From Paramecium sonneborni (Eukaryota > Ciliophora > Oligohymenophorea > Peniculida > Parameciidae), in contig CAJJDN010000128.1 in assembly GCA_905182985.1 (NCBI GenBank), positions 54,413 through 118,412 on the forward strand: 64,000 nucleotides of DNA. Reading direction: 5' to 3'. Shown piece after piece: positions 1 to 12,373 of this stretch. The translations under genes were made by a program, and so were the position numbers. Each line of letters opens with the position of its first letter. Within the stretch, counting starts at the first letter, position 1. The notes below the pieces were generated by a model. That model ran no database searches. It had not been told where the DNA came from and saw only the letters and a program-made list of their open reading frames with translations.

Positions 1-1375
1 ATATATTTTAATTGTTATAATTATATAAATTCAAATTTTGAAATTGAATGAAATGAACTTATCAATTTAGGCTGCTTAATATTGATACAATAAATAACTT
101 AATTTTAAGTTTTATTTAGAAAGATTAACTTGATTGATTTTTTTCATGTTTACAACAATAAATGCTATAAGTACAATTAATTTATAAAACAATTAATATG
201 GCAGAACGATAAACCTTAAAGGAAGAATGAATCAAATAGGAACCTTGTATTAGATACTTGCAAAAGTTGTTTCTAAAAGATCAAAATAGATCTCTAGTAT
301 TTTTTTTGAGATATTCTGATCATGTTATTACAGATGAATAATTATCTAAATAAATAGAATTACTGATTATTAAATTCATTAGGCATTTCTCGTTATAAAT
401 AGATAGAGCAGTAATTACTATGGTTTTATTTTTCACTCTCTTATTAGTGTTCATTAATTTTTCTTTTATATGTAAACTATTACATAAAAAATAGCTAATG
501 ATGCAAAAGAGGATTCTAACATAGATAAGATATCATTTATTACTGAAATTATAGAACAGATCATACCAATTCTTTTTGTATTGGAAATATCAATATGATG
601 GATGAGGTAATTTAGGATTTTTTTTGATTTTTCGTCAAGAAAATATTATTTTTACTAATCAAAATAGTATGTTCAAGTTAAAAATATATAACTCAAGATC
701 AAGATATTCAGGAGGATCACCTATTGAAATAAATTATTGAAGTTATGCTTGATTTTGTTAATTAATTTGAACATTTAGATATAATAAAAAATTAAATAAG
801 GAATTACTCATATTTCAATTAATAAATTTAATGAACCAATATTTTAGGTATGTAGAATTGAAGTTTTATGTTCGTTAAATTAATAATAATAAAACTAGTT
901 AATAATTTGATTAGATTTTATTAGTTCTATATCAATTGACATAAAAATGTAACTGATAATGTGTTATCAAAATGTATTTTTGAGAAGTATTAAATTATTA
1001 GATTTTAATAAATTAAAGGGAAAATTGGCATCTAATGATTTTGTTCAATTCATATTTAATTATTTGATTACAATATAAGCAACCCATTTCAAAAAAATTA
1101 AGAATACAGAGTAATGGACTTATAGAGTTTGAGGAGAATTTTGGTTATAAGAAGTTAAGGAAATAAACTTAGGGCTTCCGATTATTATGTTGTGTGATAG
1201 AAGAACAACAAATATTGAAAAAGGTTAGATATGATTTATTACACTATAATCAATTACTTTAACTAACTGAATTTATGAAATAGATTTCAGAAAACAAAAA
1301 GTATTGGTACTTAACACCTAATAATTGATAATCATAATTTATATATTTATTCTGATTTATTATAATTAATTATTA
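1..1375. other. gene-poor left end, possible decayed coding sequence
   Basis: I see no complete gene. On the plus strand a frame begins with ATG at 199 but meets TGA within eleven codons. Open stretches then follow, such as about 237-600, where removal of a 23-nt intron-like segment (about 473-495, GTAAAC...TAG) would join two frames, and fragments at 640-1320 lie in different frames. This pattern fits a decayed or badly interrupted gene, but with TGA as the only stop in AT-rich DNA, open stretches of 60-80 codons arise by chance. Confidence 0.3.
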
Positions 1376-1939
1376 ATGTCTGGTAGTGATTCAGAACTTG
1401 AAATGGTACCTTTTGAGGTAGCAAAATAAGCAGAAGCGTAAAGAAAAAAATAAGTGGCTGAACAGAAAACATAAATACACTTAAAAAAACAATAGTAAAA
1501 GGAATAAATATAAGAAAAAATTAAAAAGGATAAGGAAATATAATTAAAAGTTAAGCAAAAGAATTTATTTGAAGAGGAGCCTCCTGAACAAAGTAGTAGT
1601 ACTTAGTCACATTTTACTAATAATAAAATTGATGAATCATTCTAAAGAAACTTGAATGAAAAATTGTCAGAGAAAGTAATTAAATCAATTAAAATGCCTT
1701 AAATATAATAAGCAAATAAAGTTCCTATAGAAATTAAATCAAAAAAAAGTATTGTTGATTAATTATCTTAGTTATCAAAAAGTTTAATGAAAAAGTTAGT
1801 ATCGAAACTTTAGGGAGGGAAGTTAATCACAAGTAAAATTCAGAATAGTCTCTAAATTTTTTAAAGTAGCATTTATTTGACAAATAGTAGAGAGTTCCTA
1901 TTTCAAAAATCATTACTAAAAAAATTTGAATTACATTGA
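1376..1939 (+). CDS. small charged, coiled-coil-prone protein of unknown function
   Basis: An uninterrupted 187-codon frame in the ciliate code starts MSGSDSELEMV and ends KKFELH before TGA. The first third is dominated by Q, K and E (residues about 15-65) and is likely helical or coiled coil; the rest is K/S-rich with no recognisable domain. No signal peptide or membrane helix is visible. It ends 45 bp before the next gene on the same strand, a normal spacing in this window. I do not recognise the family. Codon texture (many TAA/TAG glutamines next to normal sense codons) supports real coding. Confidence 0.6.
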
Positions 1940-1984
1940 GTTGTGTATATTCTTTATATTGATATTTTGTAATTTATTTTTATT

Positions 1985-2864
1985 ATGGCTGAATAAGAAT
2001 CATAAGAGAAAATTGAACTTTAAGAGGAGTAAATTGAAAATTCTTAAAAATAAACTTAAAACCAAGAGAATAGTCAACAAAAATAAAAGCGTAAAGTATA
2101 AGTTAGAGAAGTTCCTTCTGAAAATACATTGATATTTGATTTTGAAGTTTGTTAAAATTGTTAAGAACATTCATGGTGTACACATCATGATGAAGAAAAG
2201 TATGTGCAAATATTTTTGGAATGTTAAAAATGTATCTGTTAAATTGATTTTTTAGTAATAGAAAGTTAGATTCAAAACAGTTATTGTACTTTTAATGAAG
2301 GAATCAAACCAAGTACAGGATCTTTTGAAATTAGACATTAAGGTATTAAATTTGAAATACTTTTTAGGGATTCTTATTTATTCAAAAAAGAATACATAAT
2401 TGTTTCCATAACCATCCTTATTAGTTGAAAGAATAAAGAAATTTCTTGATGATCTAGAGAATAATGGAGATGTATCTAAATGGGCAAAAAAAAAGGAGGT
2501 GAAATACTAACCTCCAAAATAAAAAAAAGAAAGAGAAACGTTTTAATCATATATGAAAAAAAGGGAGGAAGAAGAAAAAAGATAAAAAGAAGAAAAAGAG
2601 TAAGCCAGAATTTTGGGTGAGTAGGAGGAATAAAAAAAAAGAGAAGAAGAATAAAGAAGATAAGAATAATAACAAAAAGAAGAGGAAGAAAAAAAGAAAA
2701 AAGAAGAATAAGAAAAAGAAGAAAAAAGAATTGAATAAGAAAAAATTGAAAATGAAAGATTAGCAGAAGAGGAAAAAAAAATGAAGGAATAATAAGAATA
2801 GTAAGTATAATAATAAAAAGAATAATAAGAAGGTAACTAAGAATAAAATTAGTCAGGAGAATGA
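1985..2864 (+). CDS. Rdx/SelW-fold protein with long charged C-terminal tail
   Basis: A 276-residue protein after removing introns at 2232-2255 (24 nt) and 2343-2367 (25 nt, GTATT...TAG). After a Q/E-rich start, residues about 45-150 hold a CxxC motif (CQNC) followed by HSWCTHHDEEKY, then GTG-like STGSFEI, a GILIYSKK strand and FPQPSLLVERIKKFL. This order matches the thioredoxin-like Rdx family (SelW, SelT, SelH), which has a CxxC or CxxU redox site and the GxFE signature. The last 110 residues are almost entirely E, K, Q and R and probably form a long helix, which is not part of the classical small selenoproteins. Both positions of the motif are cysteine, so no selenocysteine is needed. The fold call is fairly good; the redox role and the partner are inferred. 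Confidence 0.7.
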
Positions 2865-3097
2865 AATTCATAACTAATTATTAAATATTATGTATCTAAT
2901 TACTGCTTTTTATAAGATGATCAGAGAGTCACTTAATTATTAACTATATTATCACTATATTTGCTAAATATCATTCTTAATATTCATATGATATATTTGA
3001 AAATTTTTAGAATACGAACAATAGATAATTGTTATTTCGAAATTTAATTTTAAAAAATTCAATTTTGTTTTATCATTTTATTTTATGATATAATGAA

Positions 3098-3826
3098 TCA
3101 GGATTCTTTCCATTAATTCAAAGCATTTGAATTAAAACATCCTTGATATAGTTTATGTGAATATTTTATTGGATGTGATACGTCTTATAATCTCTCTGAT
3201 TTTAATATTTGATGGAGAAATTCAAAACTACAAATATACTCTTAAACTATTTTATTAATAATATTATCTTAAAGCATTTCTTACAATGTTTTCAAAGAAG
3301 AAGATTTGCTAGCAAATTTGTTTATTTTTTTCTTGATTTAAACATTTTATGATGGCTCCAATTCATCTTCTTTCTCTAGTCTATTTAAGAAGCAATTTAT
3401 AAAGAACTTAGGTAAATTTTTAGTTTCAGTTTTTTATTAATGTTTTTTGTTTTAACTTTTTTTACCAACAATAGGTTCACCTTTTGAAATTTTTTTTTTA
3501 ATTTCTAAATCAGGTTTCTTATATTTATCCCTAATTTTTTTAGTTTAAGTCTCTGCAGGTTGTTAATTTGGATCATCTTCGGACCTTTCAAATTAGTGAG
3601 GTTAACTTGATTCATTATTTGAGATTTCAGTTTTAAGTGAATATTAAGGAAACTAATATAATTCTTGATTTTAATCCTATTATTATATATATTGACATTT
3701 ATCATCCTCACAATTTTGAAAGTTGAAATTTGATTAATGAGAATAATCACTTAAATAATTATCATTTTGATAATTTCCTTGGCTATCATCATCAGAAGAC
3801 TATTTCAATAACTTATACTCAGACAT
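3098..3826 (-). CDS. hypothetical Q/D/N-rich protein
   Basis: A 242-residue intronless frame runs from ATG at 3826 to TGA at 3098-3100. It starts MSEYKLLKQSSDDDSQ. The first 80 residues are rich in D, N, Q and S and look disordered. A basic stretch follows (KKIRDKYKKPDLEIKKKIS, then KKSQNKKHQQK), and the C-terminal half is a mixed helical region with several cysteines. The basic patch could bind nucleic acid, but I recognise no family. It converges with the upstream plus-strand gene, leaving 233 bp between the two stop codons. Minus-strand coding is favoured because the plus strand here is broken by TGA. Confidence 0.55.
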
Positions 3827-4687
3827 TTGTCAAACTTCTAAAAAAATTCAGATATATTATTTATTAAATCCATAATTAATAAATGAAGGTAATAAATTAT
3901 ATTATTGCTTCTTCATTGGTACATTTTATTTAAAAAAATTAATGAAAAACCTATAGAAGTTATAACAGTTCAATATACTCTTAACAATAGGATCAAATCC
4001 TTTAAAATATTGATAAAATAGTAATTATATTTTATTCTATCTTATGTATAATAATCAATTAAATTTATTTATATCTTATTCTTAAAAATCAACTTAGAAA
4101 GTTTATTTTTTTAGGAAAACTAATAATCCTATTGCTAATTTAAGATTGACTTTGAGATAGTTACACATTTTATTTTTAAATACATAATTATTTTATACAT
4201 GAATTATAGAAAGAATAGTGATTTATTTATGATATAATTATATAAAATAAATGTGATGTAATACTCACTATAAAAGATGATTACATAATTCTTGAATATC
4301 GGCTAAACAATTTGCATCAATCTTTTATTCTAAAATGTCAGAAATTAATTAATAACTCGAAAAGTATTCAAGAGCTATCTATTTAGCTTCAAAATTATTT
4401 TTTAGATTGTGTAGATTAGTCTAGTTTTTTTTGTTAAGTAAAATCCTAAAGTTTTAGTTTTTTAGAAAAATATTGAAATGATGAATCTCTAAATAAATGG
4501 AAATAAGAATTACTTATATGATTGAGCAATAGATATGAAATCTAATGAAAACTTTTCTTTCTAAAATTCGATTTAGATCAATCAAAAGTTGTTAGCATGA
4601 TTTATTTATAAATTTTTGACTATTCGAATTTAAAAAATACATGTTATTATTCTATTTATGAATTTTAATTAATAATAATCATTATAT
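3827..4687. other. intergenic region between divergent genes
   Basis: This gap separates the start codons of two divergent genes and presumably carries both promoters. It is AT-rich with many poly-T and TAAT runs. One short plus-strand frame (ATG near 4338, about 48 codons, MSEINQQLEK...) is open but has no family resemblance. I saw no RNA gene. Confidence 0.4.
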
Positions 4688-6951
4688 ATGGATCAGAAAT
4701 TTATATAGGCAAAAAGTTTACAAGAAAAGTTGCAAATAATACATTCTTAAGACAAAAGACTATCTGCATCTGAACTTGAAAACTTATATAAGAGCATTCA
4801 TGGAGAGAAACCTAGTGATCGTGCTTATAAAATATTAGATAAAGCATTAGATAAAAATTTTGGCGGTCTTCTTCCAGATAAGGCTTCTTTTAGTATGGAT
4901 TATAATGAGGGTGTTTTTAAGAGAATTACAGAGTCATTAGAAGATTTAGAGATGGTTGGATTGTATGCAAAATATGTTGTATAAAATTGTCGTGTTGATT
5001 CACATAGACTATTACTCAAGTAATTAGGATATGTAACAGAGAGATTAATTAGAAAATTTAGATAATAAGGAACAATTGAAGAGCATCTTTGTTTAAATAA
5101 ATAAATAGTTATTGAATTAGTAAGTATATTGTGTCCAAAAGATATGACATACAATCCAGAATTGTTAAAATTAATATTAAAAGCATTTGGAGATTATCGG
5201 GATGAGGAATTATTGAAAAGATTAGCAGATAGTCTGATTTAGTAATGTAAAGATAATCTCAATTAAAATAAAAATCATGATTGGTTGATGCTTATAGTTA
5301 CTATATTTGATTAAGCAATTGAATAATAAGGAGTATGTCTACATATTTTATATAAAAAAATTGGAAACTCTACATTATGTAATATCATTAACAAACATAA
5401 GAACTATTTTTTAATTAATTATTTTGATAATCCAGATAAACCTGTTAAAATATTTAGAGGTCTATTAAAATATAGCATTTAAAATGAGAACTTATCTATT
5501 TTATAAAAGATAACACATATATTAGAGGAATAAATGCGTTAAAATTATAATCAAAGTTCATATTTAATTTTAAGTGAAATTTATGTTTAAGTCATCTTAC
5601 CATAATTATTACCTTAATTACATATAAATATTAATATTTTAGATTTATTACAGGTATTTTTAATAGGTATGTCAAGAAGTCAAGAATTATTGACAGATGA
5701 ATATATTAAAATAATGTGTGATAGATTAAAATTAATGATTGATTTAAAATAGAATGATCGATAAGTATTTGATAAGATAATTGGATTTATAAATGCAATT
5801 TATAAAAAGTATTAGAATATATTATCATATCATGAATCATTTCAAAAATTATTGAATATCACAAGAGATAAATATTCTGATCAATACAATAAAATAGATC
5901 ATGTTGAATGGGAGAGTAAAATTTTGAAACATATAAATTTTGATGATAATTTATATGATCGAAATGATTGTGATAATTTTGTAGGACTAGAAAATCTTAC
6001 TAATACTTGTTTTATGAATAGTATTTTATAAGCACTTTATATGACAGATAGTTTTCGAAAATTTATATTAATGAATTCAATTCCAGATGCAAAATAATAT
6101 AATGCATTAAGAAAATTATATATGTTATTAAATTATTAATAATCTGGATTTTGTTCACCATATGAATTAAAAAGATTACTTAGACCTCCATATAGTAATA
6201 CAAATGATTAATAAGATGTTGGAGAATTTGCTCATCATTTTTTAGAAGATCTACTTAAATATATACCGAAAGAATAATAAGAAATATTAGAAAACATTTT
6301 CTTTGGTACTCATAGATCAGTTATAGAATGTCCTAATTGTAATATATCATTGGGTTAAATTGAAAAGTTCTTAGGAATTGATTTACATTTAAATAAACAC
6401 ACTTAATTAAAAGATATGATTGCATAAGTATATGAGGTTGAATAAATAGAATTTACTTGCGAAAAATGTTAACGTAAATCTAATGATATTAAAAAGTCTT
6501 TGTAAATACAAAATTTACCTCCTGTCTTGTTTATGACTATATAAAGGTATACTATTATATTTAAACAGATTTTAATATGATGCTTAATCTTAATAAATGA
6601 CAAAGATTCTCGCAAAAGTTCCTCTCAAATTTGAAATCGATATGAGATTAGTATTTCAATAATAACATCTAGATGCTCAAGATAGTTTATATATATTATA
6701 TGCATTCATTGTGCATCTTGGCAAAAATAGTTTTTCAGGTCATTATTCTTGTTATGCAAGATCGATGTCTAAACCTGAAACTTGGATTTGCTTTGATGAT
6801 GATTAAATAAATCAATATGAATTAACTAGTGAAGACTTAAATTCATAATTAATGTAAACTAATAATAATAATATATTATAGTGATGAGGAAACTCCGTAT
6901 ATACTCTTTTACAAAAATAAATCTGGTCATTGTTTAAGTATCAATAAATGA
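4688..6951 (+). CDS. ubiquitin carboxyl-terminal hydrolase (USP family)
   Basis: A 737-residue cysteine protease that should remove ubiquitin from proteins. Introns are at 6547-6568 (22 nt, CAG end) and 6854-6881 (28 nt). The first 430 residues are helical with no recognised domain and may be a substrate or scaffold region. The USP catalytic domain follows: Cys box GLENLTNTCFMNSILQ, the QQDVGEFAHHFL box, a zinc-binding pair of CxxC motifs (CPNC, CEKC), the LPPVLFMTIQRF strand, and the His box FSGHYSCYARS, then ILFYKNKSGHC at the end. The intron positions are forced by the need to restore these motifs. All expected catalytic residues are present, so an active enzyme is likely. The subfamily cannot be assigned by eye. 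Confidence 0.88.
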
Positions 6952-6992
6952 AATAATATATATTGATCTAATTATAAAAAATACACAAATTT

Positions 6993-8924
6993 TCATTTTC
7001 CAAAAATATTTAAAATCATCTACAAACTATTATTAATACCTCGATTCTCATTTAAAGCTATAGATTTAAAATTTATCTTATATTTTTGCAATATTTTCTT
7101 TTTCTATACTGTCTAATTTACAATATCAAGTCTAATATCAAAATGACATGCTCCATCAATTTCAATAAAATAATTTTCTTACTCATCTCTCCTATCTATT
7201 CCAATATCATCGTATTTATTTTGCTTAATCTCAATAAACTCATTCTATAAAATACTATTCTTTTGCATTTATTTTAACTCAGAAATATTAAGATTTTCTA
7301 AATTTACATCCCAAACCCTATAATCTATAAGATAACATCCAACACGGCTTTCTTTGATATATTTCAACAACCCTTACTTTTCAAATAAAAATAAATTGTA
7401 TTCAAAATTATTTTCCATAAATCCTTTAAAATGTTTGAAATTTCTTTACAACTAAAAATTTTGAAGATATTTTTCTGTCTAATCTTTTTTTATAGTCTCA
7501 ATCAATTTCATTTAGATTTTCTATTCATCTTAATAAGGTTATAAAACTTTAGTGATTGGAAATTCATCTTCTAATAATTTTAAAGCTATATAAAATTATA
7601 AATTTTTTTAAATGTTTAAATTTGGAATTTCATGAACATAAATTTTTATTATGGCTGTTAAACAATCATTTATTTATTAATGAAATTAATTAGAATATTT
7701 TTCAATGCAAAATAAAAAGGATATACTATCTTATAGATTCATATTGAAATTTTCTATTTTATTTTAAACTTTCTCAAGTATTAATTTTTCCTATTCAAAC
7801 AAGCTAGCCATACTAATGATATCGACAAGAGATTCATTTTAAAAATGATCCATATTAGTAATTATAAATTTTTCATATTATTAAATATATTTTAAAAATT
7901 GCTATCTGATTTCAATATTCATTTATGATGGAATGTAAAGAATTAATTTAATACCTATGATTGTATCATACAAATCTTTATCTTCCATCAAGAAATATTC
8001 ATCAAATTATTCTTTCAATGCAAGTATTATTGTATATTAGTTATTTAATTAATGCAAAGGATTTTTTAAATATTTCATCATTAAAGACAATAGTGAAGTA
8101 ATGTTAAATATTTTAAGATCTCTAACAATAGCATCAATACATTCTTTATCATTGAATCTAAGTGATACAAGTGCAATTAACACTTTAGCTTATTATTCCT
8201 GGTTTAGTTTATGAAAATCAGTCTTAATTCTTTACGAAACAAATTAATTTTCTAAAAACAATACACTAAATTCTACAAGCGATTTTTAGAAACCACCTTA
8301 AAGACCCCATAAGATATAATGAATATCAATAATTGTAAATGTAGAAAAGTCCAATTAGGATATTAGAGCATCAGTTGCTTTCTTAACATTTTCAGATTCT
8401 AGTTGATATAAATTAATTAAAGCTATAATATGAGTTATATTTTATTAGGTCTAACCTTTCAAACATTTTGTGAATCTATCAAGTAACAAATTACTACATT
8501 ATTAATAAATATTATTTTCCTATTAATTTTATATGTAATTCTTTCTTTTAAGTTAACCTAAAATAAATGCTAATTAACCTAAGCATAGAGGATGATTAAA
8601 TTTAGAATCTTGCTTAAATAATTAAATCAATCTATGTCCTGCTAATTTCCAAAATTCTTCATTTTTACATTCATTTTGTAAATAGTAGTACATTATACTT
8701 TTCATAGCAAAGAATGATGTAAATGTTGGAATATTTGTAAGAATATTTTAATGCAATCCTTTGACAATATCATCCTCACATTAAATACCATGACAAGAAT
8801 CCTTTAAATTTTAAATTTAGGAGCCAGTTAATTTAAATAATTGATTTTTGAGATCGACATCTTTAAATCTGCTCTTTTATTTGACCAAGAATGCAAATTA
8901 AAATTTACATATAAGTGAGCGCAT
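6993..8924 (-). CDS. large helical protein with RAP-like C-terminal domain, possibly mitochondrial
   Basis: A 643-residue intronless frame starts MRSLICKFQFAFLVKQKSR, a basic and hydrophobic N terminus that could be a mitochondrial targeting signal. The body is a long series of helices like the FASTK or helical-repeat RNA-binding proteins. Near the C terminus ENYFIEIDGACHFDIRL resembles the core of the RAP domain, which has an endonuclease-like fold found in organellar RNA-processing proteins. A role in mitochondrial RNA metabolism is inferred from this one block and is not certain. The stop lies 41 bp from the convergent USP gene, and the start lies 14 bp from the stop of the next minus-strand gene. 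Confidence 0.5.
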
Positions 8925-8938
8925 ATTAAATTTAATAA

Positions 8939-10713
8939 TCATTATTATTTAACCACTTTTCTCAAGGCATAACAAATTTTATGTTCTAGAGTTGTTTCAA
9001 TATCTACATCTACTTCAAATGTCTTTCCTTAGAGTGGGAATTTGATTCGATATTTAACGGTTAATAATCTAAACAAGAATAAATAATCTCTATTTTTATC
9101 ATAAGCCTCTGCTTCTTTCTTTTAAACCGTAAAAGCTAGAGTTCCCTCTAACCATTTATTTATATTATTTCTGAAATCCATATCATGTTTCAATAATTTA
9201 CCCATAGCTAATTCAACTTTTTAAAGCAATCCACTTTAAACTTTTGCATCGATAAGGATTGGAACAGAATGACGTAAAGCTTTTCTTAATTTTGCATAAG
9301 TTTCTAAGGCCAACCACAATCCTTTACTAGATTTTTGTTACATTTCTTTTAGAGATTCAAAGAAAAGAACAAAAGAATTAAGTTTTTTATTATTTGCTTT
9401 GTTAACACTTTTAACAAAAACATCAAAAACTACATTTGAAATTGCATCCCTTGCAAAAGTAATTGCAGCTACAAAAGAATCAATAAAATATGTAGTAACT
9501 CTCATATCAGATCCTCCACCTACAGCTACACTTTTACCAAGATTTGAATTTTCTTCAACCATAGTTTTATTCTATTTATTTCTTGCTTTCAATTCCATTT
9601 TTGCTTTCCAAAGATTAATACAAAGTTATTTTAAAGATTTAGCATGATTTCTTTCAAATAAATCTAAACAAGCATCAATTTTAATATGAAATTTCTCAGC
9701 CCAAGCTGGTGGCATTCTAGGTTCCATACCACTTGATTAAACTGATATTTATTATGGTTGAACAGGTTTCTTAAAATATTATATAAAATTTACTGCATCT
9801 TCTCTAACTTTAGTTATTTCTTCCTATTTAAATCTATTGTCTCTTGCTAACATGCTTAACTCTTAAGCATAACTTCTGTTAAGATCTAATATTCTTCTTA
9901 CTTCATGTTCTAGTATTCTAATTTTATCGAAAGCATCTACTAATTCATTATCTTTAAGATAAAGTGCTTCAGCAAACTATTTATCAAGTGCTTCTAATTT
10001 TAGTACTTTTTCTCTTAATTCAGCTTCTAATCTAGCAGTTTAATGATCTAGTGTAAATCTCAAAGATGCTATCTCTTCATCAGCTTTTCTTTTTAATTCT
10101 GTTAATTCATTAATTCTTTTCCTCTAATCTTAAATTTCAGCATTCTTATCATTAAGTTATTGAGTCAAACTTTGAACATCAAAATTATATTGTTTATCAC
10201 CTAATTCTAATTTATTTAACAATAGATCTCTGTCTAAAATTAGATTTTAAACATCATTTTTTATTTCAAATTATTTTTCATATGCTTTTTCAACATTAAG
10301 ATTAGAATCCTATGTTTTCTTTTTAATTGTTTCAAATTAAGCAGTTTACTATTGATAAATGGTATATAATTTTTTTAATTGATCTTTATAGAGAGATAAT
10401 TCATAAGAAGCCTTTTGATAATCTGATTCAAATCCTTATTTAGCATGTTCAGAAACGTCCAAATCATGTTATAATTGCTACATTAATAAATTGTATTTAC
10501 TTGAATATAATCATTCATTTTTTAGATTTGATAATTGTATTATTCTTCTCTTTCTTCAAATTCTCTATACCTATCATCATAATAATCTGGTTAATTGAAT
10601 TATTAAGTTGATTATTAGTATTATTAAGGGATTGGATATTGTGGTAGTTATTATTTTTTAGTTACATATGGAGAATTATCATAACGTTAAGCACCTTTAG
10701 GGGATGTAGACAT
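8939..10713 (-). CDS. coiled-coil protein with conserved C-terminal domain
   Basis: A 583-residue protein after removal of one intron, 10478-10500 (23 nt). The N-terminal 60 residues are Q/Y/P-rich (MSTSPKGAQRYDNS...). Residues about 70-330 form a long coiled coil rich in E, K, L and R with heptad-like spacing. After PRMPPAWAEKFHIKIDACLD comes a more globular C-terminal domain containing a glycine-rich loop (KSVAVGGGSDMR), typical of cytoskeletal or basal-body coiled-coil proteins, but I do not recognise a named family. The start is 50 bp from the divergent J-protein gene, so both promoters must fit in that gap. Confidence 0.6.
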
Positions 10714-10763
10714 TTTAAATTGTGTCTGTTATTTAAATAAAATTCTAGAATAAATTAAAATTA

Positions 10764-12319
10764 ATGAAATTCGTGTTGTTGTCAATTTTATTATTGCTTG
10801 TATTAGCAGGAGAGGATTATTACTAATTGTTAGGATTGAAGAAAGGAGCAAGTGATGCAGAAATAAAGAAGGCTTTTAAGAAATAATCTTTAAAATATCA
10901 TCCAGATAAAAATAAGGGAAATGAAGAAAAAGTAATTGATTATTCTAATTATTGTATAGGCTCAAAAATAATTCTAAAAAATAGTAAATGCTTATGAAAC
11001 ACTTAAAGATCCAGAGAAAAGAAAGATTTATGATTAATATGGTGAAGAAGGTGTAAATAAACATGAATAATAATAATAATAAGGTGGTGGAGGAGGATTT
11101 CATAATTTTGGTGGTGGATTTGAAGAAATGTTTTCATAATTTTTTAGAGGAGGTAGTGGTGGAGGTGGTGGTCATTAATAATTTCATTTTAATTTTGGAG
11201 GATCAGGATTTGGTAATTAAGGTGGTGGATTTGGTAATTAAGATTTTTAAGAAGAAGGAGGATAAGCTAAAAAAGATAATATTTTTGAAAATACAGATGT
11301 TTATACTCTTGATATGAGTAATCTATCAAGATTTTATAGAAGAGAAGAAGTTTGGTTAATTTATTTTTATTTACCTAATGGAGAAGGATAAAAATATAAA
11401 AAACTTATTATTGAATTAGCTGAAAAATATGCAGGGATTTTTAGAGTCGCAGCTATTGATTGTGAAGATGATGAAGCATTATGTGAAGATGAATTCTAAG
11501 TTAAAAGATATCCTACTGTTTCTATTTATGCATCACGACTTTCTGCTGAACCGATTAAATATACAGGAAAATGGGAATTAAATGAAATGGCTAAAGAAGC
11601 TGTTGATCTTATGGAAGATTTTGTTATTGTGTTAAGTGGATTCAACTTTTAAGAGTATATTGAAAAATCTAAACCTAAAGTTATTTTATTTACTAATAAA
11701 AAATCAACCCCTCCTTTATTTAAAGCTCTTTCTAAAGAATTTAAAGGAAAATTAGAATTTGCCATGATTCGATAATCAGAAAGACAATTAACTTCAATTT
11801 TCAAAATCACAGAATTCCCAAGTTTAATTGTTGCTTAAAATGATTAGGATTTTAAAGTTTTTGAATCTGAATTTAAAAAAGATTAGATTGTTAAATTTCT
11901 TAGATAATTTGCATATGGATAAAAAAAGGAACCATAACAAAAAACAATATAATAATTAAATGGATAAAACTATGAATAATGTATTACAAAAGGAAAAGAT
12001 TTGTGTTTCTTATTATTAATTAATAATGAAACTGAATTAGAATTAATATCTAAAATACCAAGTAAATATTAAAATGAGAATATCTCATTTTATTATGCCA
12101 ATCTAAAGTATTTTATTATATTAGATTAGGTAACTTACATAAAAATTTGAAGCTAATTTAAAGTAATCATATGCTGTAATTATAAAACCTAAGAGACAAA
12201 CCTATGCTGTATAAACTTCAATTGAGAATAATGAGATTATAACATTTATTGATGATGTACTTGGAGGAGGAAGAACATTTAAGAAGATGCATTCTACTTT
12301 TAGAAAGGAAGAGTTGTGA
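10764..12319 (+). CDS. ER-type J-protein (DnaJ) with thioredoxin-like domain
   Basis: A 501-residue protein with introns 10932-10959 (28 nt) and 12108-12129 (22 nt). Residues 1-16 form a signal peptide (MKFVLLSILLLLVLAGE). A J domain follows at about 18-85 with the HPD motif (KYHPDKNKGN), then a G/Q/F-rich linker like DnaJ type II. From about 180 a thioredoxin-fold region is visible (IDCEDDEALC...VKRYPTVSIY), but the usual CxxC active site is replaced by PNGEGQKY, so it is probably redox-inactive. A second weaker thioredoxin-like repeat follows. This layout resembles ER-luminal J-proteins such as DNAJC10 or DNAJC16; no KDEL-type retention signal is visible at the C terminus (FRKEEL). It would stimulate an Hsp70 (BiP) in the ER. 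Confidence 0.82.
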
Positions 12320-12373
12320 ATTGTTTTTTTATTAAATTAATTTGCTTTATTCGTTAATTTTAACAACTATTTA

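Noticed and set aside
2476..2871. Minus-strand hydrophobic 131-residue frame
   Set aside because: It is the reverse of an E/K-rich tail; antisense of GAA/AAA codons always reads as F/L-rich sequence.
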